Assembly: GCA_003254925.1 (NCBI GenBank)
Contig: QANZ01038438.1
Coordinates: forward strand, 1 to 64,000
DNA length: 64,000 nt
Reading direction: 5' to 3'
From: Chamaecrista fasciculata
Taxonomy: Eukaryota > Streptophyta > Magnoliopsida > Fabales > Fabaceae
Shown one piece after another: positions 34,926-49,876 of this stretch. The first letter of the stretch is position 1, and each line of letters begins with the position of its first letter. The notes under the pieces are model-generated. The model made no database searches. It was not told the DNA's origin and saw only the letters and a program-made list of their open reading frames with translations. The position numbers and the translations under genes were made by a program.

Positions 34926-36947
34926 ATGGCGAGAGTAGTGGCACTTCAACACAACCAATTATGCGTTTCTCCTTTAGCTTCCTCTCTTTCTGATTTCAGT
35001 GGAAGCAGACTTGCTTCTCACTCTCAGCTTCACTTCAAAACCAAACAATCCAGAAATGCCTCCTTCTATGTCTCAGCTTCAGCCACCAAGAACATCCTCA
35101 TTATGGGAGGCACTCGTTTCATTGGTATCTTCTTGTCTAGGCTCCTCGTCAAAGAGGGTCACCAAGTATGTATATCTCTCTATATCATTCATTATTTGAT
35201 CATTTTCTCTCTCTATTTCTCTTTTCTTATGTTTGATTTTGGCAGGTGACTCTGTTTACAAGAGGAAAAGCACCTGTTACTCAGCAATTGCCCGGTGAAT
35301 CAGACTCTGATTACGCTGACTTCTCTTCCAAGGTATGCTTGCAATTTGGAATCCTTAAAAAAGTTAAATTTAAACCAATTCATCCATCCATTTTTGGTTT
35401 CCCAGATCTTGCATTTGAAAGGAGACAGACAGGACTTTGAATTCGTCAAATCCAGTCTCTCCGCAAAAGGCTTCGATGTTGTTTATGACATTAATGGTGC
35501 GCCACTATCATTGAATTCACCTTCTTATTTTCAGTACGCCTACTGCTTCAAATAATTAACTGATTGATTGGTACTCGGTAATTTCAGGACGAGAGGCAGT
35601 CGAAGTACAGCCCATTCTTGATGCTTTGCCAAATCTCGAACAGTAATCTATACTATACCTAATCTTTTCCATTTCATGTATTGTAGAAATTTACTCACTT
35701 TCAGCTATAAACAACACAGACTTGTCAATCATCACCTCACTAACCAACCTCAATTAGTTAGTTCATTTTTTCAGAATTTAATAAGAAAAAAAAAATAGAA
35801 GAAGAAGAAGAAGAAATTCTGATGTTTCAAACACATAGGTTCATTTATAACTAAGTTTGGGAAAATCTAAACTGTAGGTTCATTTACTGCTCATCTGCTG
35901 GGGTGTATCACAAATCCGATCTATTACCCCACACTGAGGTGAGTGATATACAGTATACTTCATATCTGATGCTTGTATATTGCAACAATTGGATTGGTTT
36001 CTCAACATTATATTTATATATATAGTAATTAAACGTGTGGGGTTGTGGGGGTGAATTTGATAGAATGATAAAGTAGACCCAAAGAGCAGGCACAAGGGAA
36101 AGCTTGAGACAGAGAGCTTGCTGGAATCATCGGGTGTGAATTGGACTTCTATTAGGCCTGTTTACATTTACGGACCCTTGAACTATAACCCCGTTGAGGA
36201 GTGGTTCTTTCACAGATTGAAAGCTGGTCGTCCTATTCCTATTCCCAACTCTGGCATTCAGATTACACAACTCGGTCATGTTAAGGTATATATATATATA
36301 CAGACAGTGTCTTTTGCTATTGCGGTGTTACCATTTTTTGATCAAGTATGGTTTGATATGACAGGATTTGGCTAAAGCTTTTATTAAGGTTCTTGGTAAC
36401 GAGAAGGCCAGCAAGCAAGTGTTCAACATCTCAGGAGATAAATATGTCACATTCGACGGCTTAGCAAAAGCATGTGCTAAGGTAAATAAATAGTTGAAGA
36501 GTCAGCTCAGCAGAATTAATAATGGGATATTCACTACCTTCCTTGATATTGAATCTCTTCTGTTTTTCCATTGTGCAGGCTGGTGGATTCCCAGACCCAG
36601 AGATCATTCACTACAATCCTAAAGTTTTTGATTTTGGGAAGAAGAAGGCATTTCCATTCCGTGACGTGGTAAGATGATTTAGACCATTTGCGGTGAAAAA
36701 AAAAAATCTGAAGAGAATGGTAAAGGGTGTTTGATAAGTTGATGACATTTGGTATGGTTTTTGTATGCAGCATTTCTTTGCATCAATTGAAAAGGCAAAG
36801 AGGGTGCTTGAGTGGGAACCTGAATTTGGGCTAGTGGAAGGTCTTACAGATTCATACAACCTTGACTTTGGTAGAGGAACTTTCAGAAAAGAGGCTGATT
36901 TCTCTACTGATGATATTATTCTTGGCAAGTCTCTCGTTACTGCATGA
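34926..36947 (+). CDS. CSP41B: Chloroplast stem-loop binding protein CSP41b
   Basis: Plastid RNA-binding protein of the atypical short-chain dehydrogenase class. With CSP41a it stabilises chloroplast rRNA and mRNA and supports plastid transcription and translation. Nine exons: 34926-35165, 35246-35332, 35406-35496, 35588-35642, 35878-35942, 36077-36285, 36365-36481, 36579-36668 and 36771-36947, giving 376 residues. Residues 1-50 are a Ser-rich transit peptide ending near VSASA. The Rossmann-type motif GGTRFIG is at 61-67. Other family signatures are VTLFTRGK, LHLKGDR, YCSSAGVY, RPVYIYGPLNYNPVEEWFF, QLGHVKDLAKAF and DSYNLDFGRGTFRKEADF. To keep the frame into PKSRHKGKLETE, exon 5 must use the second of two GT sites (after GTGA), which makes the local sequence HTEVNPKS, a few residues shorter than in Arabidopsis. 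An in-frame ATG at 34911 is a less likely start. Confidence 0.94.
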
Positions 36948-38059
36948 TTCCCTTTCTCAATTCTCACTCTTTACCTTCCACATATATAATTAAACAGGTT
37001 TGTATAAAAACCCATTATCCAAAGTCCCCACTCAAATGTGTTCCACTTCTTCATTTTCTTTTTAATTTTGAGAATGCTTTCTTCTAGTTTTTCATCTTTG
37101 ATGGTAAATTAGTAATGTGTAATTCACAAGAGTTCTTTTTTTGCTTTGGTCAATAATTCACAAGAGTTTACTAAATTCCCAAATAAAAAAATAAAAAAAA
37201 AAAAAAAGAAAGAGATGAGGCTATGGGGTATTTTTTTGGACAAAGCTTGCTAAGAAGAAAAAAATAAAGGAGCCCATATTTACTTTTATCATAGCCCATG
37301 GTATACAGCGTCTGAGGCTGGGCCATTATACAAGAAGGCCCGACTTTTTGGTCCCCATATGCCTGTCTCTCTTAAGCCCACTTTAGATATCTTTCCAAAC
37401 ACAAAAGTTTTTTTTTCTCTAAAGAAAAAGCGCATTCCAATTTCCAAATTAAATTTTAATTCCAAAATTTAAAAAAGAAGAAAAAAAAATTGAAATGGGA
37501 ATCGGAGAGACAACAAGAATAAAGAAAATATCTCTTTGGCCTCCCTCAATCACTCCTATATTACAGAAGGAATTTATTTTCTCAATAAAGTTATATCCAA
37601 AAAAATTTCCTATTAAGATAGCCTACATTTGAGGGCATTAAACAGAATTGAACTCTCTCAAAGTTTCCGCGAGTAAAATGTTGACTCCTTTATTCGGGCT
37701 CCGGAAGCTTCTCCAAAGCCAACAATAATTAATTTTATTATTAACAAAGGCATCTTTCGGATTGTGAGAGAACATTCTCGAATGTGTGGAAATTTCCTTC
37801 CTCATTCTACCTGTATTCTTACCTCTCACATTTTCAGCACACCAACGGTCACATCATTATCCCCTTACCATTTAGTAATATGGTCGGTTGGGTCGAATGG
37901 ATCAAATTACATTATCCTCTGATAATAAAAAAAATAAGTTAGATTGAATTAATTATCCAAGATTTCGGGGGAAAAGCGTACCATAATGTTTATTCAAATT
38001 GGAATGAGTCTCGCTTTTGGACCAACTAATAAACCCAACCGTAGAATTATAGAGACGTT

Positions 38060-38690
38060 TGGTAGAAAAAATAGTTATGAGTTTCGGATTAGAGTAATTC
38101 TGTGTTTGGTATGCGGATTGGAAAATTAATCCCAGGAATAGGATAATTTCTTAAAATAGCTATTTTCTAATCCCTCCCGATGGGGTAGGATTAGTCTAAT
38201 CCCATGACATGGGATTATTTTTCCTATCAAAAATTACTTTACTACCTCTAATTAATTTCCTCTAATTAATTAATTCTTTCTCTAATTAATTTCCTTTGAT
38301 TAATTAATTCTTTCTCTAAAAACACCGGTCACTTTTCATCTTTGTCATTTTACAACTTTTGTTGAATGAGACTTTTTTAGACAATTTTATTATGTTGAGA
38401 ATTATGGACATTGTGTTATGAAATAGTATTTTTCTATGAATCTATTAATGTTATTTAAAAATTTTGATTATGATATAATTATTTCTTTATGATATAGTAT
38501 TTTTCTCACGAATTTTTTTTTTTGAAGAATTTCTACATTTGTTAAATTATTGGTTGGTTGAGAATAAAAAGTCAAGGGCATTTTGTAAAAGTATTAAACA
38601 TTCCGAGGAATATCAAAGTTGAACCAAACACAAGATTGTAACATTCCTGAAAATATTACAAAATAATCTTAGAATTATTTTAAGTCATCC
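38060..38690. repeat. Probable degraded DNA-transposon remnant with nested inverted ends
   Basis: GACGTTTGGTAGAAA and GTGTTTGGTATG near the left are mirrored by GAACCAAACAC and CATCCAAACAGAC near the right, suggesting one inverted-repeat unit inside another. TAATTAATTCTTTCTCTAATTAATTTCC-type tandem words lie in the middle. I could not fix the ends or a target duplication. Confidence 0.35.
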
Positions 38691-38787
38691 AAACAGACAT
38701 TCTTATAATTTTGAGAATTTTTTATTCGAGGATGTGATTTCCAGAATGGAAAAAATAATCCGTTTTTCATACGCCCCTATAGATTTT

Positions 38788-38795
38788 CCACGTGG
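38788..38795. promoter_or_regulatory. G-box CCACGTGG, distal to galactinol synthase
   Basis: A palindromic G-box/ABRE-type core about 1.9 kb upstream of the galactinol synthase start. It is seen in the sequence; whether it is used is unknown. Confidence 0.35.
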
Positions 38796-39059
38796 TGCTC
38801 CCTTAGCCTCTATTCAATAATAACACTGACACATGTCCTTTCAGACTTGTATACTAGACACGCAATGGATTTTGCAGGAGCCCACAGTGTGTATGTTTGA
38901 AAAATGAAAATTATTTATTTATAATAAAAGTGAAACGGACGTAATTTGAGAGTGGCAGCAGTTAGATGGGCCCACAGTAAGTGGAAAAATCATGTGTGAT
39001 CATCATCGTTCATCAACCTGAGACATGGGACGTAAAAAGTCACAGCCGTTGTTCCGTAT

Positions 39060-39100
39060 GCCACGTGGACGTTAACGGTAATGGTAACGGTCGACGTGGC
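39060..39100. promoter_or_regulatory. Pair of opposed ABRE-type motifs
   Basis: GCCACGTGG at 39060-39068 and ACGTGGC at 39094-39100 form two ACGTGGC ABRE-type cores in opposite orientation about 30 bp apart. TTAACGG and GTAACGG lie between them and resemble MYB sites. Paired ABREs are typical of ABA- and drought-responsive genes, which fits galactinol synthase, although they are ~1.6 kb from its start. Confidence 0.4.
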
Positions 39101-39886
39101 CCCTATTTCGGTGAAATAGCTTCTAGTTAATTAAGTGGGGCCAGTCGGTGGTTTTCGGGGCGGTGGAAGTTAACCAGCCAAGTCTATAATATATATTTCT
39201 TTTTATTTTTATTTACACTTCACCATTTATTTTTTATTTTTTAATTGATAAAGGCATAATAAAGCAACTGTAACCGTTTGTATTCCGCGTAACAAAACTT
39301 GAAGGTTCAAGTTTAAGCCACCACTTGTCAAGTAAATATGGAAGCAACGAATTAACGTTGTATACTTATTCCGTCCCAGATTGTATGGTCAAAATATTGT
39401 CATAATTTGGTGGGGTTTGGTCTGGTTTTGTGCTAGGAGACAAATGTCTATCACAAGTAAAATGCCTGCATCTCAGGTCGATGATTTCGTGTTTTCCCTC
39501 TAACCTGTGCAAAACGGAGGTTTTTTATTTATATATTGTTCATCTCAGGATAATATTTTAAAATCTTCATCCTCCGGTCAAATAAGTGAATTAATCAATA
39601 CGTTTCCCCTGTCACCTTGGTATTTATTTATCACACAGCATTAACTAGGCTCACTGATTTTTCGAAAAAAAATATATATGCTTTTTAAGCAAAATCGAGA
39701 TGAATCAATGGAATAAGAAAAGAAGGTGATATAGATCGAGAGATGATTTTGGATATATGTGGAATTAATTAGTCACGTGTCCTTGGGAGGTTAATCAGTG
39801 ATTAAAAGCGAGAAATTTCAGGATTTTGTCGATCAAAAATAATGAAGGAATGAATGATATAATAATATACACGACGCTATTAATTA

Positions 39887-40159
39887 CTCCCTCCGGTTCT
39901 GAATATCTGTTGTTTTAGAAAATCATTTTTTTCCAAAATATCTGATGTTTTATAAATTCAAGGGAGTATTAATTATTATTTTACCATTCTACCCCTATTA
40001 AATATAGTAGAGTCATAAATGTATAAACATTTTCCAAGTAATTTAATAGGGATAGTTTAGTTATTTTATTTCATTTTTCTCTTCATTCTATGTTGGCTAA
40101 TCATTTCCTTAATCTGTGTGTAGAAACCTTAAACACCAGATATATAGAACCGGAGGGAG
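39887..40159. mobile_element. Stowaway MITE in the galactinol synthase upstream region
   Basis: A 273-bp unit with ends CTCCCTCCGGTTC and GAACCGGAGGGAG, the diagnostic Stowaway (Tc1/mariner) terminal inverted repeat, flanked by TA at 39885-39886 and 40160-40161. The interior is non-coding. It sits about 550 bp upstream of the start codon, between an ABRE-like CACGTGTC (39774-39781) and the proximal promoter. Confidence 0.92.
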
Positions 40160-40329
40160 TATTATTGAAATATACTATCAATCAATTCTAACATTAAAGT
40201 AGGGGAGTAGTGGATCCGGATTATAAACGTGGATTAAAACCATAAAGATATTGAGAAATTAATAAATGGATTCCTTAATTTAATGACGAACGAATATCAG
40301 GATCTCGTTTCTAACCGTTGGATGAAATT

Positions 40330-40335
40330 GCCGAC
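40330..40335 (+). promoter_or_regulatory. DRE/CRT core GCCGAC
   Basis: A GCCGAC core 379 bp upstream of the galactinol synthase start. DREB/CBF factors bind RCCGAC and induce several galactinol synthase genes under cold and drought. The link here is inferred from motif and position only. Confidence 0.4.
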
Positions 40336-40615
40336 ACACGCAAGAGGTGGATTTAATAATTAATAGCGGTGTGGCCTGAAAATGGGTATCCCAATTCCCA
40401 ACCCCACGAAGGAAGGAACCCTCTCTGGTATATGGTAATTACCAATTTATTAGTCTAAAAGATTCGACTGACTGAAGTGGGAAAACGACGTAGTTGTATA
40501 AAATATATGATTGTAATTTAATATGATATCAAATCTCTATGCAATATTGTAAACGTTAATAAAACGATAACATATTTTATATTTATTTTGTCATTACTCA
40601 TTACTCCAGAATTTC

Positions 40616-40622
40616 TATATAA
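40616..40622 (+). promoter_or_regulatory. TATA box of galactinol synthase
   Basis: TATATAA in the context TTTCTATATAAGGGAG, 92-98 bp before the ATG, a normal distance for a plant core promoter with a short leader. Confidence 0.6.
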
Positions 40623-40713
40623 GGGAGCCCTCTCTCATTCCCATTTCCTCACAACTCAAACCAGCTTTATTGCATACAATAATACTCATTACTCAATCAT
40701 TCTCAATTGTTTC

Positions 40714-41947
40714 ATGGCTCCAGATATCACAACCGCCGTCGAGAATCAAGGCAAGGCCAATTACGGTGGGCTTGGGCGAGCCTTTGTGACATTCCTTGCC
40801 GGAAACAAAGATTATGTGAAAGGTGTAATAGGTCTAGCCAAAGGGTTGAAGAAAGTGAAGAGCATGTACCCTCTGGTTGTAGCCGTGCTTCACGATGTTC
40901 CAGAGGATCACCGTGAAATGCTCAAAGCCCAAGGCTGCATTGTTCGCGAGATCGACCCTGTTTACCCTCCAGAGAACCAGACCAAGTTCGCCATGGCCTA
41001 TTACGTCATCAACTACTCCAAGCTTCGTATCTGGGAGGTATACGTTAGTTAGTTTAATTTGTTTTCTTTTTCTAACTAACTAACTAACTAACTAATTCTG
41101 TTATTTAATAACCAATTCAGTTTGTGGAGTACAGTAAGATGATATACCTTGACGGAGACATCCAGGTGTTTGAGAACATAGACCATCTGTTTGAGAAGCC
41201 TAATGGTTATTTCTATGCTGTGATGGACTGTTTCTGCGAGAAGACATGGGGTCATACCAAACAGTACGAGGTTGGGTATTGCCAGCAGTATCCCGATAAG
41301 GTGACGTGGCTTCCTGAGTATGGACCCAAGCCTCCTCTCTATTTCAACGCTGGCATGTTCATCTATGAGCCCAATCTCGCCACTTATCGCGACCTCCTCG
41401 ATACACTTAAAGTCACCGACCCTACTTCCTTCGCCGAACAGGTAATATATAATTCACTCCTCTGTTTTATTTAATTAATTAATTATAAATCGTGATTAAT
41501 TGGTTTTATGTATGTATACAGGACTTTCTCAACATGTACTTCAAGGACAAGTACGTGCCCATACCCAACGTTTACAACCTTGTGCTGGCCATGCTGTGGC
41601 GTCATCCTCAGAACGTTGAGCTTGACAAAGTCAAGGTTGTTCACTACTGTGCTGATGTGAGTAGTCCTTTAATTTTTCTTCCTTTTTTTTAATAAGACAA
41701 GGAAATAATTAATTGATATGATATGTGTAATGGTATAATAATGCAGGGGTCAAAGCCTTGGAGGTATACTGGGAAGGAGCAAAACATGGATAGGGAAGAC
41801 ATAAAGATGCTAGTGGAGAAATGGTGGGATATTTACGATGATGAGACTTTGAATTACCAGAGTACTACTCCTCTCAACCTCGACAATATCAAGGCTGCTT
41901 TGTCCGAGCCTGATGTTGCATTCATTCCTGCACCTTCTGCTGCTTAG
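40714..41947 (+). CDS. GOLS: Galactinol synthase (GT8)
   Basis: Transfers galactose from UDP-galactose to myo-inositol to make galactinol, the first committed step of raffinose-family oligosaccharide synthesis; cytosolic. Four exons: 40714-41037, 41121-41441, 41522-41656 and 41747-41947, giving 326 residues. The metal-binding DGD motif is at 119-121 (MIYLDGDIQVF), the usual GT8 features YFNAGMFIYEP and HYCADGSKPW follow, and the protein ends in the family's hydrophobic pentapeptide APSAA (322-326). The ATG at 40714 starts the conserved MAPDITT; the upstream in-frame ATG at 40588 lies before the TATA box and is not used. The upstream motifs suggest stress induction. Nothing is damaged. Confidence 0.96.
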
Positions 41948-42130
41948 AAATTCCACTCAAGTCTGTACAGAGTCTGATATATATAATATATATGAATGAT
42001 TCTATCATGTGTTAAGACGTTAAGTTTGATGTTGATTTTGATGTTCTTCCTATATAGGCAAAGGGACAATACAAAATCCTAAGTTTTTTTTAGGGGATTG
42101 TGAGTTGTGACTGAGGAGTTTATTTACTCC

Positions 42131-42181
42131 TTTTTTTTTTTTTTTTTTNNNNNNNNNNNNNNNNNNTTTTTTTTTTTTTTT
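42131..42181. repeat. Poly-T tract with an 18-base N gap
   Basis: T-runs on both sides of 18 unresolved bases (42149-42166), about 180 bp past the galactinol synthase stop. Probably one long homopolymer that the assembly could not size. Confidence 0.85.
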
Positions 42182-43189
42182 CTGTTTGTCAACTACAATC
42201 AGCCGTTCTTGAGCTGTTATCCTTTTTTAACAAAATGGATATATTTATTATTTTCTGTTACTTTGATCTTCTTCTCTTCCACCTTATTTTTGTCCATTAT
42301 TCGTATTCCTTTATTAATCATCTGGAATCCTCGGCTATCGATGTTAACGTAAGTATATCAGCATACTATACTAATAACTGTGCATATAAATTTAATTAAT
42401 TGACATGAAGATACATATTAAGTTAAAGCAGGTTCACGCGGTTATATATTCTCCATATTGTTAAACTCTAGAAATCCATCAATGAAATAATAGAAAAATT
42501 GTATTCAACGCGGAAACGTCTCTGAATATTTGAAATTATAGAAGCTAATTAGTACTCCTCATACAGGATGACGACATGAAAAGCAAATGATCAATTGTTT
42601 TTTTTTTCGGTGGTAAAGATAAAATTAATTTAACTAAGATAACCAGGCCAATGAATCATCCTCTTACTAGTTAGTACGTTATCATATTTTTCGGATGACT
42701 TTGCTTTACGCTGTCCCTTCTTTATTTGTTTAGCAGTAGCGCTGATCAACCATTAACCAATATTGGTACGTTATATATAATGATCAACCATTAACCATAT
42801 ATATATATATATATACTTGCTATATACTTGCTTAAGGCCTTTTCGAAGCATGGAGATCGTGACTCACTGAAATTTATACAAGATCAGAGTAAAAAATATT
42901 GAAGAGTCCTCTTAGCTGTGATTTTAAAAAGCAATTAAGATATACTAGTCGTAGACTCGTAGGAGAAGTTAAATGCTTGGATAACTTTGAAGTTTTTCTT
43001 TTGGATGGAAGATAACTATATATGTACTCACTATAAAAACTAAAAAGTCAATAAATAAGTACTGATAAGACAAGTATTTAACTCTAGCTGACAGTCCTCG
43101 CAAAAAAAAATGACGATTTTATCTTGACTCCAAGAAAGGCAAGATTTTATATGGTTATATTGACTCTGTACAACCTTCAAACCATCAGT

Positions 43190-43263
43190 GGCCTATTAGC
43201 TCAGTTGGTTAGAGCGTCGTGCTAATAACGCGAAGGTCGCAGGTTCGAGACCTGCATGGGCCA
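43190..43263 (+). tRNA. tRNA-Ile (anticodon AAU), copy 1
   Basis: A 74-bp tRNA with no intron. The acceptor GGCCTAT pairs with ATGGGCC through one U:G wobble, and the discriminator is A. The D-arm contains the A box TAGCTCAGTTGG. The anticodon loop is CTAATAA with AAT at 43224-43226, and the B box is GGTTCGAGACC. A T-run (CCTTTTTTTTTC) 10-20 bases downstream is a good RNA polymerase III terminator. Confidence 0.96.
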
Positions 43264-43352
43264 TAACTTATTCCTTTTTTTTTTCAATTGGGCCACATGA
43301 CAACACCAGATTTTTGTTGAACAAAGTTAAGTGGTCCAAACTCTCCATCAAA

Positions 43353-43426
43353 GGCCTATTAGCTCAGTTGGTTAGAGCGTCGTGCTAATAACGCGAAGGT
43401 CGCAGGTTCGAAACCTGCATGGGCCA
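43353..43426 (+). tRNA. tRNA-Ile (anticodon AAU), copy 2
   Basis: Same 74-bp sequence as the copy 163 bp upstream except one base in the T-loop (B box GGTTCGAAACC, the commoner form). The anticodon AAT is at 43387-43389. The downstream TTTTTG and TTTTATTTC are usable but weaker terminators. The spacers after both copies share CAATTGGGC, so the unit arose by a local tandem duplication. Confidence 0.96.
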
Positions 43427-44568
43427 AAACAATTTTTGTTTTATTTCTCAATTGGGCTAAAAATAAAAGGAGATTTGGGTTTAAAATAGTGAAATGGCTC
43501 AGTTTTCTTTGGCCCACATCAATGCTCTTTTGGATTTGACGTGTATATCTGCCTCCTTTTAAAACTTGCAAATGCATAGTACGACTCATTTTTGCAGTCC
43601 AGACTCTTTGTATTGGAACCCTGATTTTGAATATTTTTAGCTCTACCATCGTTTGATCCTTATACAGCTTCAGATCACACACAACTTTCCCTCTTTTCGA
43701 TATAATTAATTTATGCTCCACCATTTGGAAGAGTAATTGTTCGATGTTAGTGTTGGTTTGTCGGGCTATTGGGTATGTTATATTATATCAATCAGGAGTC
43801 AGGACTGTTTCTTTGAGATACTCCCCATACGCACGAGGAAATAAACAGCCTTATAATTGCCTCCATATACATATCAACTAAAATTGAAGTATTGAGAAGG
43901 AAACACTAATTTGTGTGTCTATATTACGTGCAATAACATAAACCTCATGTTTTTCTCATGGATTTCATTAGACTGATATGGCACCTCTTTTTCTTCGGCT
44001 ATATAATATAACTGTTTGGTGTTTCCTCGGGCTATTCGCCTATTTATAATTAGTTGGATCAATCTCCTTTTATTAGGCCTGAAAGTACAGATGATAAATT
44101 CAATCCTTAATCTCATAGACCAGAGGTCCAAAGCAAATAGCATATTCTTTCTACTAACGCCAGATTTTTTTTCTTCATTAAAAAAAAGGAAGAAAAAAAA
44201 AATGGCACTCTTTCCTGCTGACTCAGCAAATTGTAAATAAAATTAACAATGAAAAACACTTACCGGAATAACCAAAATAGTACCATATAAAAAAAGGAAA
44301 AAAAAATACTGATTGTGTATCCTGACGTCGAATTCATAGAGAATGATTTTCAGAACATGTATAAAGTGTGATTCATTAATTATTCAGAATCTACAGCAAC
44401 AATCCACGATTGCTATCATACAGTAACAATTTTCTAGACGGAAAAATTATATATTGTATGCAGTAATAAAGTACGACCCCAAAAAGATCCGATCAACATC
44501 GTGATTCAATCTCAAGCCCAGTCCAAACACCAAAGCATAGATTGCAGCATCCCTAAGACTGATGGTCT

Positions 44569-48065
<3,497 letters not shown>

Positions 48066-49843
48066 CTAATACTTAACTACTATCACATCTTGCTTTCTTT
48101 CTTCTTCTTCTTCTTGTTCCTTCTGAATTGTATCGTGATTCCAATTGTGAATCTGCAACTCCAGGTCGTTCTTAGCATCTTTCTCCTTCGTATCCTCTGT
48201 CTCATGAATACCCTCTCTCTCTTTCTCCTTGCTCTTTCCCCACAGAACAGAGTACAGCCCCAAAACTATCAAGACAGACCCTACCACACTTCCAAAGAAT
48301 AAAAAACAAAACTTGGGTTAATTAAGAGCCAAACTTGTATATAAAGTGCAGGAATTAATATGAACATAATTAAGTTCTTACGTTCCAAGATATAACTTCT
48401 CCTCAAGTACAGCCCAACTCAACATAGCAGTGATGATAAGCTGCAAGGGACTGAATGCAGTGACATAAAGAGCACCTTTTCTTTCTATTGTCCACGTCAT
48501 TACGCAACATGCTACCCCAGTGCACACCACACCCTGAAATTAATTACATTAAATCATTATATATCACTATATATTATTGAAAATGATTAGTTAAGTCAAT
48601 CTTCCCAAATTCACAAGAAAAAGGGAAGCAAGCAAGCATATATAATATATATACCGCATAAAGTGCAGAGATGAGTCTCATGGGATTGGTGAGTGACCAA
48701 GCTGAGGGTGTGTGTTCGAAGCATAAAGCAATGACCACACATTGGATGCTTGACATCAAACACATGTATGTGGTACTCATATAAGGACCTGGATACTTCT
48801 TGCACAAGTTTGCCTGCATGCATTCATATCATTTCAACAAATTAGCACAAATAAAACAAAATTAACTGTTTAAGATAAGATATATGTAGAGAGAGCATGA
48901 ATTGATGAAGCTTACTTGCATTATGAACCATAGTGCCCAAAAAAGGGCACTGGTAGTTATAAAGAGAGAACCTAGAAAGAAATTTGATTTGTTGGTGGAG
49001 GTGGTTGATGCTTGTTGTTTCTGTGCATATTCCCAGTGAATCCCAGATTGGCCTAAGTTGAGGGTTTTGCCATGATAAAATGATAAGAATAGGGCTCCAC
49101 CCACACCCACAATAGTCCCTATCACCATGGCTTGCCCTGCCTTCGTCTTCATTCTCACACACTCTTGTCTACCATCATCACACAATAATAACGCAAATTC
49201 AAACAAAATCATTCATTTTAACGATATATATATTTCATGTTGAAGCAGAAGAAATGAATAAAAGAAATTGAAACTAGCTCTAGTTTGGTATATACCTGAA
49301 GAGCACTGCTAGAATGAAAGTGAAAGCTGGGAGCAAATTGGTGAGTGCAACTGCGATTGTAGGTGTTGAATATTTTAACCCAACGAAGTACAGAATCTGA
49401 TTTCCTGTAACTCTGCATTATTCATAGCTCCAGTGAGCAAGTTTTATATATATAGGAGAGAAGAAAATAATAATAATAATAATAATAAGGTTAAAGTGCA
49501 AATTTGGTCTCATTTCTTTTGTTGAGTTCTCAATTTGGTCCTATATATTATTTTGTTGCAGATTTGGTCCCATATCTGGGTCAATTGCATAAGTGGTCCT
49601 ATATCTTTAGGTCAGGTGCAGAAGTGGTCCCATATTTTTACAAAAAGATCAACTAAAGGTTGATCGTTTTACAAAGATATGGAACAAATTCTACAACTTA
49701 ACCAAAATATATGAAACCAACAATGATATGGGACCAAATTGGAACATTTTGCAAAGATGTGGGAGCAAAAGTGCACTAACAAAAGATACAAGACAAAATT
49801 GGGAGCTCCGCAAAAGTGATGGGACCAAATTTACACTTTGATC

Positions 49844-49876
<33 letters not shown>

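Larger units (their letters stand above)
36948..40713. other. Long region upstream of galactinol synthase
   Basis: No gene seen in 3.8 kb. It contains nested inverted-repeat material at about 38060-38690, several ACGT-core motifs, a Stowaway MITE, a DRE core and a TATA box, each listed separately. The first ~150 bases are CSP41b 3' UTR. Confidence 0.6.
41948..44568. other. Spacer between galactinol synthase and ARF1 with two tRNA genes
   Basis: Includes the galactinol synthase 3' UTR, an 18-N gap inside a T-run (42149-42166), AT microsatellites near 42798-42813, and the two tRNA-Ile genes. No protein gene was found. Confidence 0.6.

Noticed and set aside
40588..40713. N-terminal extension of galactinol synthase from the ATG at 40588
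   Set aside because: The TATA box at 40616 lies downstream of that ATG and the family protein begins at MAPD (40714).
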